The notes beneath the pieces were generated by a model. The model was not told where the DNA came from. It saw only the letters and a list, made by a program, of their open reading frames with translations, and made no database searches. A program made the translations under genes and the position numbers. From CAVAWX01 sp963614215 (GTDB taxonomy: Bacteria; Actinomycetota; Coriobacteriia; Coriobacteriales; QAMH01), in assembly GCA_963614215.1 (NCBI GenBank), contig CAVECB010000014.1, positions 1 to 45,730 on the forward strand: a DNA stretch of 45,730 nucleotides. The letters are read 5' to 3'. Below, in pieces: positions 15,665-22,431 of this stretch (its first letter is position 1; each line of letters opens with the position of its first letter).

Positions 15665-16624
15665 ATGGGATACAAGAAGGTAGTCGTTGCGGGCGGCGGC
15701 GTGCTGGGTAGCCAGATTGCGTTTCAGTGCGCGTACTGCGGATTCGACACGACCATATGGCTGCGCAGTGAGGGCAGCATCGGGCGCACACAGCCCAAGC
15801 TGGACAAGCTGCTGGCCACCTATGAGGACGCCATAGCGGGCATGGAAAGCGGCGCGGGGGAGTGGTGCGCGGGGCTAGCCGATGCAGACGCCTTCGACGC
15901 CGATGCTTGCCGAAGCAAGGCGAAGGCGGCCCACGAGGGGCTTGCGCTCGAGTTGGACCTAGGCGCAGCGGTCGCGGACGCCGACCTCGTCATCGAATCC
16001 ATGGCCGAAGACCCGAAGGCAAAGACCGCCTTCTACGAAAAACTCGCGCCGCTTCTGCCGGAAAAGACCGTGCTCGTTAGCAATTCCTCGACGCTTCTGC
16101 CCTCGCAGTTCGCCAGGTATACGGGGCGCCCCGAGCGCTACCTGTCGCTGCATTTTGCGAACTCCATCTGGAAGAACAATACGGCCGAGGTCATGGCGCA
16201 ACCCGCCACCAATCAACGCTACTTCGACGAGGTGGTGGCGTTTGCCAACGAGATTCGCATGATCGCCTTGCCCGTGTTGAAGGAAAAGAGTGGCTACCTG
16301 CTGAACTCCATGCTCGTGCCCTTCCTGCTGTCGGGGCTGGACTTGTGGGCGGCGGGCGTGTCGGATCCGAAGAGCATCGACGTGGCCTGGACGCGCGGCA
16401 CGGGTGCGCCTAAAGGGCCGTTTCAAATCATCGACACGGTGGGTCTGAACACGGCCTACAACATCGTCTTGCAGTACCAGAAGGTGCCGGGGCTGTTCAA
16501 CGGCCTTTTGAAGAAGATGATGCTGCCCTACAACTACAAGGCCATGGCGGCGCGCCTGAAGGAGATGATTGACGCCGGCAAACTCGGCCAGGCATCCGGC
16601 CAGGGCTTCTACACTTACGACTGA
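15665..16624 (+). CDS. 3-hydroxyacyl-CoA dehydrogenase family NAD-binding protein
   Basis: A 319-aa two-domain dehydrogenase. The N-terminus has the Rossmann motif VVVAGGGVLGSQIAF (residues 6-20), and the mid part VSNSSTLLPSQFARYTGRPERYLSLHFANS contains Ser/Asn and His at positions used by 3-hydroxyacyl- and 3-hydroxybutyryl-CoA dehydrogenases. The C-terminal helical domain has GYLLNSMLVPFLLSGLDLW. Expected reaction: NAD(P)-dependent interconversion of a 3-hydroxyacyl-CoA and its 3-keto form; chain length and direction are unknown. ATG 15665 has AAAGGA 8 nt upstream. It stands alone, so it is not obviously part of a beta-oxidation or butyrate operon. Confidence 0.85.
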   Translation: MGYKKVVVAGGGVLGSQIAFQCAYCGFDTTIWLRSEGSIGRTQPKLDKLLATYEDAIAGMESGAGEWCAGLADADAFDADACRSKAKAAHEGLALELDLGAAVADADLVIESMAEDPKAKTAFYEKLAPLLPEKTVLVSNSSTLLPSQFARYTGRPERYLSLHFANSIWKNNTAEVMAQPATNQRYFDEVVAFANEIRMIALPVLKEKSGYLLNSMLVPFLLSGLDLWAAGVSDPKSIDVAWTRGTGAPKGPFQIIDTVGLNTAYNIVLQYQKVPGLFNGLLKKMMLPYNYKAMAARLKEMIDAGKLGQASGQGFYTYD

Positions 16625-16712
16625 GCTTTCTACGAGCTGGTCGCCATCGCCTGAAGCCGCGCGGTTTTTAAGACGCGTTCGGCCTGAGGGCAAATTCTTT
16701 TTGAAAGACCGC

Positions 16713-16740
16713 TTGACAGGCGGGCGGGGAGCCGTATACT
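16713..16740 (+). promoter_or_regulatory. promoter of the ArsR / metal-export genes
   Basis: A perfect TTGACA (16713-16718), a 16-nt spacer and TATACT (16735-16740): the best vegetative promoter in the window, as expected for a promoter held off by a repressor. Confidence 0.8.
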
Positions 16741-16743
16741 TGC

Positions 16744-16758
16744 GTTCAACATATGAAC
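16744..16758. promoter_or_regulatory. putative ArsR/SmtB-type operator
   Basis: The inverted repeat GTTCA-ACATA-TGAAC (16744-16758) starts 3 nt after the -10 and overlaps the expected transcription start. TGAA/TTCA half-sites around an AT-rich centre are typical for SmtB/CadC-like repressors. Further ATGAACATGAA-like half-sites follow at about 16769-16779. Binding by the downstream ArsR is inferred. Confidence 0.6.
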
Positions 16759-16797
16759 AGATGTGCAGATGAACATGAATGCATGAAAGGTTTCATC

Positions 16798-17130
16798 ATG
16801 GAAAACGCGAAGACGAGCGAAGAGACGGGCGGCGCAGGACACGACATGCCCGCCGACGAGCTGCTCTACGATTTGGCCGACCTTTTCAGGCTTTTCGCCG
16901 ACACGACGCGCATCAAGATCCTCTACGCGCTCATGGGCGGCGAAAAAAGCGTCGCGGCGCTGGCCGATGCCGTGGGCGTGTCGCAATCGGCGGTCAGCCA
17001 CCAGCTGCGCAACCTGCGCCAGGCGCATCTTGTGAAGTTCGACCGCGCGGGCAAGCAGGCCATCTACGCGCTTTCCGACGACCACGTCTACACCATGCTC
17101 GAACAGGGCATGACGCATGTCTGCGAATAG
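16798..17130 (+). CDS. ArsR/SmtB-family metal-responsive repressor
   Basis: A 110-aa winged-helix regulator. Helix-turn-helix: LADAVGVSQSAVSHQLRNLRQAHLVKF; helix 1-2: LADLFRLFADTTRIKILYAL; wing: RAGKQAIYALSDDHVYTML. The C-terminal helix carries acidic and His residues (DDHVYTMLEQGMTHV), the place of the alpha-5 zinc site in SmtB, CzrA and NmtR. There is no CxC in the DNA-binding helix, which argues for a Zn/Co/Ni-type sensor over a CadC- or ArsR-type one. ATG 16798 has GAAAGG 7 nt upstream. It probably represses its own promoter and the HMA protein and P-type ATPase genes downstream. Confidence 0.9.
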   Translation: MENAKTSEETGGAGHDMPADELLYDLADLFRLFADTTRIKILYALMGGEKSVAALADAVGVSQSAVSHQLRNLRQAHLVKFDRAGKQAIYALSDDHVYTMLEQGMTHVCE

Positions 17131-17232
17131 GAAGGCGGTGAAGAGACGGGCGTCTTGGGGGGCTTTTCCCGCGATTGCAAGGCAGGTGGGGGCGAAAGAA
17201 CGCGCCCCGCGACGACGAAAGGGTATTTCACC

Positions 17233-17451
17233 ATGAAGAGGGCCTACAAACTGCAAGGCGAGCTGTGCGGCAATTGCGCGGCCAAGATTCAGGACAAAAT
17301 CTCGAAGATGGACGGGGTAAACGCGGCGTCCGTCAACTTCATGACCATGCGCTTTCGCCTCGACACCGACGACGCACACCACGCCGAGGTTCTAGAGGCC
17401 AGCAAGCGCGTCTTTTCCGACATCGAGCCGAGCTGTACGGTCTGCGCCTGA
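17233..17451 (+). CDS. free-standing heavy-metal-associated (HMA) domain protein
   Basis: A 72-aa single-domain metal-binding protein with the motif GELCGNCAAKI (CxxC at residues 11 and 14), replacing the usual GMTCxxC, and an extra C-terminal SCTVC pair. Such proteins bind soft metals and pass them to P1B ATPases. GAAAGGG lies 9 nt before ATG 17233. The P-type ATPase that follows has no HMA domain of its own, so this small protein probably serves as its detached metal-binding domain. Confidence 0.88.
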   Translation: MKRAYKLQGELCGNCAAKIQDKISKMDGVNAASVNFMTMRFRLDTDDAHHAEVLEASKRVFSDIEPSCTVCA

Positions 17452-17682
17452 GCGCCTGAAAATCGCGGGGACCTGCGTGCCGGGCGTCTGTTTTCCGCAC
17501 ATCTGTAGTCCTGCGCATCCGCAGCCCTGCGCATCCGCAGCCCCGCACGTTTGCGACCTTGCGTGTATGCAACTCTGCATGCCACGCGCCTGAGGTTTCA
17601 TGAGTTCGAGAGTTCGAGAGCCCGCGCACCCTTGAGCCCGCGAATCCGCGAACTCCACACCCCTGAAAGGAGGGCGCCCGCA
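17452..17682. repeat. short direct repeats between the HMA and ATPase genes
   Basis: This 231-bp gap contains CCTGCGCATCCGCAG twice at a 16-bp period (17510-17524, 17526-17540) and GAGTTCGA twice in tandem (17602-17617). No gene and no clear terminator is visible, so transcription may pass from HMA to the ATPase. Confidence 0.55.
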
Positions 17683-19686
17683 ATGGACGCCACGTACAAA
17701 AAGCGCCTCTACCGCATCCTTGTCGCCCTCGGCATCTTCGCCGTCATGGAGGCCTGCGCGATTGCCGGCGCCTTCGAGTTCGAAAACGGCTTGTGGGTCG
17801 AGTTTGCCTGCTTCCTCGTGCCCTACCTCGTTGCCGGCTACGACGTGCTCGCGCGTGCCTGGCACGGCATCGTGCACCGCCAGCCCTTCGACGAGAACCT
17901 GCTCATGACCATCGCCACCATCGGCGCGTTTGCCCTCGTCTTTTTTCCCGAAAGCGAGCCGCACATGGCCGAGGGTGCCGCCGTCATGCTCTTTTACCAG
18001 GTAGGCGAGCTGTTCCAGGACTATGCCGTGGACAGGTCGCGCGGCTCTATCGCCGAGATGATGGAGATTGCCCCCGACCACGCGAACCTGCTGCGCGCCG
18101 ACGGCTCGACGGCGCAGGTCGACCCCTACGACGTGGAGGCCGGCGCGCGTATTGTGGTGAAACCCGGCGAGCGCGTGCCGCTTGACGGCGTTGTGGTCGA
18201 GGGCAGCTCGCAACTCGACACCTCGGCCATCACCGGCGAATCCGTGCCGCGCGCCGTCTGTGCGGGCGATCTAATCGTCAGCGGCTGCATTAACGAAAGC
18301 GGCCTGCTCGTGGTGGAGACGACGGGCGCCTACGAGCAGTCCACCGTCAATCGCATCCTCGAGCTGGTGGAAGAGGCTTCCGAGCGCAAGGCCCGCACCG
18401 AAAACTTCATCACTCGCTTCGCGCGCGTCTACACGCCCGTCGTCGTGGGCTGCGCGGCCCTGCTCGCGCTTGTGCCGCCGATTTTGCTCGGCCAAAGCTG
18501 GGCGGCCTGCGTACAAAGCGCGCTCGTGTTCCTCGTTGTGTCGTGTCCCTGCGCGCTCGTCATCAGCGTGCCGCTCTCGTTTTTCTCCGGCATCGGCGCG
18601 GCCAGCCGGCGCGGCATCCTGGTGAAAGGCTCGAGCTATCTGGAAACGCTTGCCGAGGTGCGCACGGTCGTCTTCGACAAGACGGGCACTTTGACCAACG
18701 GCAGCTTCGGTATCGTGGCCGTGCATGCGCAAGAGGGCATGAGACGCGAGGCGCTGCTGGAGCTGGCCGCGCACGCCGAGGCCTTCTCCGACCACCCGAT
18801 CGCCGCAAGCGTGCGGGAGGGATTTGCGGGCGTGCTCGATGCGAGTCGCGTTGCCGATGTGGAGGAGCGCGCGGGTGCCGGCGTGGCCGCGCGGGTGGAC
18901 GGGCGGCGCGTGCTTGTGGGCAACGGCGCGCTCATGGAGGCCGAAGCCGTGCCCTTCTCCGAATGCGAGCTGGTCGGCACCGTCTTGCACGTAGCCGTGG
19001 ACGGCGCCTACGTTGGGCACATCGTCATCGCCGATGTGGTGAAAGAGGATGCGCCCGAGGCGCTGGCGGCCTTGAAGCGGGCCGGGGTGCGGCGCACAGT
19101 CATGCTCACGGGCGATGCCGGGGAAGTAGCCGCCGCCGTGGCCGCGCGGCTCGGCATCGACGAGTACCACGCGCAGCTCATGCCCGCCGACAAGGTGGCG
19201 CGCGTCGAGGAGATGCTCGCGGCCGCAGGGGCAAGCGGTGAAGGCGCGGGCGCGGGTAAAGACGCCGTGGATGAAAGCGATGGCGCGGATGCGGTGGGCG
19301 GTGCCCCGGGCAAGGAGGAGGGCGCCAGAGCTGGTGCGGGCAAGCTCGCCTTCGTGGGCGATGGCATCAACGACGCGCCCGTGCTTATGCGCGCCGATGT
19401 CGGCATTGCCATGGGCGCGATGGGCTCGGATGCGGCCATCGAGGCAGCAGACGTCGTGCTTATGGACGACGAGCCCTCGAAAATCGCGACGGCCATCGCG
19501 GTAGCCCGCAAAACCATGCGCATTGTGTACCAGAACATAGTCTTTGCCATCGGGGTGAAGGTGGCGATCATGGTCTTGGCGCTGCCCTTCATCGGCCTGG
19601 CGAACATGTGGCTGGCGGTCTTTGGGGATGTGGGCGTGGCCTGCCTGTGCATACTCAATTCGATGCGCGCCCTGCGCGTGGACTAG
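17683..19686 (+). CDS. P1B-type heavy-metal translocating ATPase (Zn/Cd class)
   Basis: A 667-aa metal-exporting ATPase. Visible in order: actuator loop ITGESVPRA, metal-site CPC (residues 288-290) in helix 6, phosphorylation motif DKTGT (Asp332), the HP motif in FSDHPIAASV, and the hinge GDGINDAP (from 559). The last helices read MWLAVFGDVGVACLCILNS, close to CadA/ZntA, where a membrane Asp contributes to the Zn/Cd site. It lacks the N-terminal HMA domain of CadA/ZntA. A 42-residue Gly/Ala/Glu/Asp low-complexity insert (about 512-553) sits just before the GDGINDAP hinge, where related proteins are short. AAAGGAGG (17667-17674) precedes ATG 17683. Likely controlled by the upstream ArsR repressor. 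Confidence 0.92.
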   Translation: MDATYKKRLYRILVALGIFAVMEACAIAGAFEFENGLWVEFACFLVPYLVAGYDVLARAWHGIVHRQPFDENLLMTIATIGAFALVFFPESEPHMAEGAAVMLFYQVGELFQDYAVDRSRGSIAEMMEIAPDHANLLRADGSTAQVDPYDVEAGARIVVKPGERVPLDGVVVEGSSQLDTSAITGESVPRAVCAGDLIVSGCINESGLLVVETTGAYEQSTVNRILELVEEASERKARTENFITRFARVYTPVVVGCAALLALVPPILLGQSWAACVQSALVFLVVSCPCALVISVPLSFFSGIGAASRRGILVKGSSYLETLAEVRTVVFDKTGTLTNGSFGIVAVHAQEGMRREALLELAAHAEAFSDHPIAASVREGFAGVLDASRVADVEERAGAGVAARVDGRRVLVGNGALMEAEAVPFSECELVGTVLHVAVDGAYVGHIVIADVVKEDAPEALAALKRAGVRRTVMLTGDAGEVAAAVAARLGIDEYHAQLMPADKVARVEEMLAAAGASGEGAGAGKDAVDESDGADAVGGAPGKEEGARAGAGKLAFVGDGINDAPVLMRADVGIAMGAMGSDAAIEAADVVLMDDEPSKIATAIAVARKTMRIVYQNIVFAIGVKVAIMVLALPFIGLANMWLAVFGDVGVACLCILNSMRALRVD

Positions 19687-19705
19687 CGTGCCCCGGTCGG
19701 GCGCT

Positions 19706-19741
19706 GCGGGCAGCTGCAGGTGCCGCGTGCCCGCCGTTTTT
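19706..19741 (+). terminator. intrinsic terminator of the metal-export operon
   Basis: GCGGGCA (19706-19712) pairs with TGCCCGC (19728-19734), followed by CG and five T, 20 nt after the ATPase stop. Confidence 0.6.
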
Positions 19742-19801
19742 GCCGGACGCGCGAACCGGGGGACGTGAGCTGCGATGTGTGAACCTGTCGGCGCGTGCGC
19801 G

Positions 19802-19807
19802 TATACT
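19802..19807 (+). promoter_or_regulatory. probable -10 element for mntP
   Basis: TATACT with no good -35 at 17 nt (GTGAAC at 19779-19784 is the best). The leader to ATG 19840 is only about 25 nt, so a yybP-ykoY manganese riboswitch, common before mntP in other bacteria, does not fit here. Confidence 0.35.
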
Positions 19808-19839
19808 TTCCCCTCGTCGTTTTCACCGAAAAGAAGGGG

Positions 19840-20469
19840 ATGGGGCGCGTGGCGCTTCTCGATTTGCTGCTCATAGGCGTCGGCCTGTCGATGGACGCTT
19901 TTGCCGTGGCTATCGCGAAAGGCCTTGGCATGCGCCGCGTCAACTGGCGCCATGCCGTCGTCATCGCGCTGTTCTTCGGCGGCTTTCAGGCGCTCATGCC
20001 GGCTATCGGCTGGGCGGTCGGGGCGCTGTTCGCCGCCTATGTCGAGGCCGTCGACCACTGGATTGCCTTTGTCTTGCTTGCCTTCATCGGCGGCAAGATG
20101 CTGTGGGATGCGTTTCACGAGGACGAAGAGGGTGGCGCGGGTGAAACAGACGAAGCGGACGCCGTGGATGCACCTGTCGACGTGCCCGCAAAAAGCGAGC
20201 GGCTCGACATGCGCGAGCTGCTCATGCTGGCCATAGCGACGAGCATCGACGCGCTGGCCGTGGGGGTGAGCTTCGCGTTTCTAGAGGTGGACATCGCGCC
20301 TGCCACCTCGCTGATTGGTTGCACGACCTTCGTCATCTCGCTGGCAGGCGTGGCCATCGGCAACTTCTTCGGCTCGCGCTGGGAAAAACCCGCCACCATC
20401 GCCGGCGGCATCGTCCTTATCGCCATCGGCGTGCGCATACTCCTCGAAGGCCTTGGCATCCTCGGCTAG
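19840..20469 (+). CDS. mntP: Manganese efflux pump MntP
   Basis: A 209-aa six-helix membrane protein built of two similar halves, each with the MntP signature: LLIGVGLSMDAFAVAIAKGL in helix 1 and LLMLAIATSIDALAVGVSFAF in helix 4. The Asp residues are needed for Mn2+ export in characterised homologues. A charged cytoplasmic loop (DEEGGAGETDEADAVD) separates the halves. The start is ATG 19840 or GTG 19849; AAGGGG (19834-19839) is better spaced for the GTG. It lies downstream of the Zn/Cd exporter but behind a terminator, so it is probably a separate unit. Confidence 0.92.
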   Translation: MGRVALLDLLLIGVGLSMDAFAVAIAKGLGMRRVNWRHAVVIALFFGGFQALMPAIGWAVGALFAAYVEAVDHWIAFVLLAFIGGKMLWDAFHEDEEGGAGETDEADAVDAPVDVPAKSERLDMRELLMLAIATSIDALAVGVSFAFLEVDIAPATSLIGCTTFVISLAGVAIGNFFGSRWEKPATIAGGIVLIAIGVRILLEGLGILG

Positions 20470-20626
20470 ACCGCCCCTGCTTCCACGCCCGTTTCTGCCT
20501 CGCGTTTACCCTTCCTGTCGATCATATGTCGCGGGAAACGGGCTTTCGTTGGCGCTTCCGTTTGAGGGATATGGCAGAATTGCCGCAAAATGTGTAATAA
20601 TCGTGGCAACCAAAGGAGGCGTGGAC

Positions 20627-20923
20627 ATGGAATCCGCTCTTGTGAAAGATACCGAGATAAGGTTTAGGACATCGCGTACCGTGAAATCCGAAGCGGCGAA
20701 AACCTATGCGCGCTGGGGTCTCAATCTGGGAGATGCAATTAACGCGTTTCTCGTGAAGTCTATCGAGATGGGCGGCATTCCCTTCGACATGCGTGACGAA
20801 CGTCCGAACGAGGAGACGGTTCAGGCGATACGTGAGGTGGAGGCGCTGAAGCGGGATAAGCACAAGAAAGCTTACGCTTCGTTTGCCGACGCGCTGAAGG
20901 ACATAGATTTTGATGAAGTATGA
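20627..20923 (+). CDS. RelB/DinJ-family antitoxin
   Basis: A 98-aa protein with the ribbon-helix-helix N-terminus of the DinJ group: TEIRFRTSRTVKSEAAKTYARWGLNLGDAINAFLVKSIEMGGIPFDM. The C-terminus is acidic and charged (FADALKDIDFDEV), which normally wraps the toxin. AAAGGAGG (20612-20619) is 7 nt before ATG 20627. It overlaps the start of a decayed YafQ-type toxin, so it is probably now an orphan antitoxin. Base composition is visibly less GC-rich than the neighbouring housekeeping genes. Confidence 0.85.
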   Translation: MESALVKDTEIRFRTSRTVKSEAAKTYARWGLNLGDAINAFLVKSIEMGGIPFDMRDERPNEETVQAIREVEALKRDKHKKAYASFADALKDIDFDEV

Positions 20924-21001
20924 AATGATGCGGTAGATGCCGACGAGCTCTACCTTTATCTGACGAGGACGGGAACTCATTCCGACCTGTTCAAGTGTTG
21001 A
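20913..21001 (+). pseudogene. internally deleted YafQ-type mRNA interferase remnant
   Basis: An ATG at 20913, overlapping the antitoxin stop as in intact dinJ-yafQ operons, reads MKYEMMR then TAG (20934-20936). In a different frame, 20939-21001 reads A-DELYLYLTRTGTHSDLFKC-stop. The last part matches the conserved C-terminus of YafQ toxins (LxLxRTGxHSDLF). Only about 30 of an expected 90 or so codons remain, so the central toxin body with its catalytic residues has been deleted. The family ending is recalled from knowledge of YafQ and was not searched. Confidence 0.7.
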
Positions 21002-21074
21002 AGTCGGTGGGATTTCAATTTCGTGTTGAGTGCAGAGTTGCCGCTGCGTCCTTTGCGTTGTCTCGCTCCCAGGG

Positions 21075-21407
21075 CTAAATGTCGAAGACCGCACCGACGA
21101 GGGAGAGCACCTCGCCCATTTGCTCGGTCGAGGCAAACCCGACGTGCTTGCAGCGCCGTGCCCCCAAGTCGAGCGCCCGCAGCTGCTCGATGCAGGCAAA
21201 GCCGCTAATTTCATCGCAGGCGACTCCCACATGCATGGGGTAGCCGTTGTCGAGCGAGGTGATGGGACAGACGACGGTCATGGAAGAGCGTAGGTTGAAG
21301 GTGCTCGAGCTGACGACGAGGGCGGGGCGATATTTGGCCGGCTCGTGTCCGACGTGTGGCTCGAAATCTATGTAGACGATCTCTCCTTGCTCGCAGATCA
21401 TCTTCAC
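21075..21407 (-). CDS. MazF/PemK-family endoribonuclease toxin
   Basis: A 110-aa protein with the PemK/MazF beginning (GEIVYIDFEPHVGHEPAKYRPALVVSS), the middle VVCPITS, and a C-terminal helix (EQMGEVLSLVGAVFDI). The family cleaves mRNA at short sequences; the Arg in KYRPALV and the Thr/Ser in CPITS sit at the usual active-site positions. The start is GTG 21407, which overlaps the antitoxin stop (GTGA) and has AAGGAG 5 nt upstream; ATG 21401 is the alternative. Confidence 0.9.
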   Translation of the reverse strand: MKMICEQGEIVYIDFEPHVGHEPAKYRPALVVSSSTFNLRSSMTVVCPITSLDNGYPMHVGVACDEISGFACIEQLRALDLGARRCKHVGFASTEQMGEVLSLVGAVFDI

Positions 21408-21715
21408 CACAGCTCCTTGCCCGCAGCGCCGCCCCATGCGCACTCCTTGCCCGCACCCGCCTCGCCGGCAAGGTCTTCCGGCAGCTCGTAGGAGCCGTCC
21501 CAATCCGCGAACACTTCTTGCGCCGAAAGTTTGCGCGTGCGCGTCGCGTGTCGCCGGACGGGGGTGATCTCGATTGAGCCACCCGTCTCGGAAACGGAAA
21601 GTTCCAGCTTGTCGCCTGCGACAAGCCCCAGAGGCTCGCATATGGATTTGGGAATGATGACCCCTTGGCTGTTTCCCCATTTTGAAAGCGTTGCCGTTGC
21701 CGATGCCGCCGCCAT
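21404..21715 (-). CDS. MazE/AbrB-type antitoxin
   Basis: A 103-aa protein with the swapped-hairpin DNA-binding N-terminus ATLSKWGNSQGVIIPKSICEPLGL, as in MazE, PemI and AbrB. The C-terminus is acidic (FADWDGSYELPEDLAGE), the usual toxin-binding tail. Its stop overlaps the MazF start. It would bind its own promoter region with MazF. The space before it contains an 8-bp palindrome GTCTAGAC (21729-21736) and TACGTA (21737-21742), candidates for the autoregulatory operator. Confidence 0.88.
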   Translation of the reverse strand: MAAASATATLSKWGNSQGVIIPKSICEPLGLVAGDKLELSVSETGGSIEITPVRRHATRTRKLSAQEVFADWDGSYELPEDLAGEAGAGKECAWGGAAGKELW

Positions 21716-21728
21716 GCCGCGTCCCCTC

Positions 21729-21742
21729 GTCTAGACTACGTA
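21729..21742. promoter_or_regulatory. palindromic operator candidate for the MazE complex
   Basis: GTCTAGAC (21729-21736) abuts TACGTA (21737-21742); both are perfect palindromes, 14 bp upstream of the mazE start codon. On the minus strand an extended -10-like TGGTATATA reads toward mazE from about 21752. Direct evidence of binding is absent. Confidence 0.4.
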
Positions 21743-21782
21743 TATACCATGATAGGGTAAACGGGGTACGGGCACAATATCT

Positions 21783-21812
21783 TGTAGTTTATTCTGATTT
21801 GCTTGGTATACT
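21783..21812 (+). promoter_or_regulatory. extended -10 promoter of the BrnT-like/RHH pair
   Basis: TGGTATACT (21804-21812) is an extended -10. A weak -35, TTGTAG (21783-21788), is 18 nt upstream. It diverges from mazE within a 121-bp AT-richer region. Confidence 0.55.
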
Positions 21813-21836
21813 TTTCTAGTGTGAAAGGAGGCGCGA

Positions 21837-22091
21837 GTGGTCAGGGTGCATGGCAATGCCTTAAAACATGGGCTCACCGAAAAAGACGTCGCGTATGCAT
21901 GGGAAAACCCCATCAGGTGCCGCCAGAGAAACGGGACCGACGATCCGCCCCTGTGGATCTCAATTGGCGGCCTTCCCGACGGGAGGTTTGCCGAGTTGAT
22001 TGCTTTCGTGGATGTCGACGGCGTATGGTGCGTGTTCCATGCTCTGACGCCCCCAACGAAGAAGTTCAAGCGCGAGCTGGGATGGAGGTAG
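21837..22091 (+). CDS. BrnT-like toxin candidate
   Basis: An 84-aa protein: a short N-terminal helix (VHGNALKHGLTEKDVAYAWENPI), then a beta-rich core with DPPLWISIGGLPDGRFAELIAFV and a C-terminal VFHALTPPTKKFKREL. This order, and pairing with a downstream RHH gene, resembles BrnT and related RelE-like toxins, where a conserved H or R and the basic C-terminus act in RNA cleavage. I rate the fold assignment as likely and the toxin activity as inferred. The start is GTG 21837 with AAAGGAGG 5 nt upstream. The RHH partner starts 2 nt after the stop. Confidence 0.6.
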   Translation: MVRVHGNALKHGLTEKDVAYAWENPIRCRQRNGTDDPPLWISIGGLPDGRFAELIAFVDVDGVWCVFHALTPPTKKFKRELGWR

Positions 22092-22093
22092 AC

Positions 22094-22375
22094 ATGAGTG
22101 GGATTGTCGCCGAGAACGGCACGCTCGTCACCGACGAGATGATTGTTGGCTGGGAAAGCGCCCTCGAGCAGGACAAGTGGCCCGAGGGTTGGGTGAACGT
22201 GGGCGAGGTCTTCGACGGGGAGTTACCGAAGACGTCTCGTGAATCCGTGACGCTTTCGCTGAAGGTGCCCGTCTCCATGAAAAAGGCGCTGGAGAGGGAG
22301 GCCAAGGCAAAGGGCAAGTCCACGGGTGCGTACGCGCGCGGGCTGCTCGCTGATGGTCTGATGGCCGGCGTGTAG
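22094..22375 (+). CDS. ribbon-helix-helix antitoxin candidate
   Basis: A 93-aa protein. The C-terminal half is a CopG/Arc-type ribbon-helix-helix: SVTLSLKVPVSMKKALEREA, then a turn GKSTGAYARGLLADGL. The N-terminal half is acidic (VTDEMIVGWESALEQDKWPEGW) and would contact the toxin. This order, acidic segment before the DNA-binding domain, recalls BrnA-like antitoxins. GGAGG (22084-22088) is 5 nt before ATG 22094. The pair makes the third toxin-antitoxin locus within 1.8 kb. Confidence 0.65.
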   Translation: MSGIVAENGTLVTDEMIVGWESALEQDKWPEGWVNVGEVFDGELPKTSRESVTLSLKVPVSMKKALEREAKAKGKSTGAYARGLLADGLMAGV

Positions 22376-22431
22376 CGTGTCGGCCGAGGTGTATATGGCA
22401 GTGAATCTGGCGAATGGAAAGGGTGGGGATC

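Noticed and set aside
17510..17540. two short repeats as a CRISPR start
   Set aside because: Only two copies with a 1-nt spacer, no cas genes in the window, and no array of regular spacers anywhere.
19742..19839. yybP-ykoY manganese riboswitch before mntP
   Set aside because: The apparent promoter leaves a leader of only about 25 nt, and no matching paired core was seen.
18271..20118. 615-aa minus-strand ORF
   Set aside because: Antisense to the P-type ATPase and mntP. It crosses a clear terminator and reads as low-complexity His/Arg/Ala.
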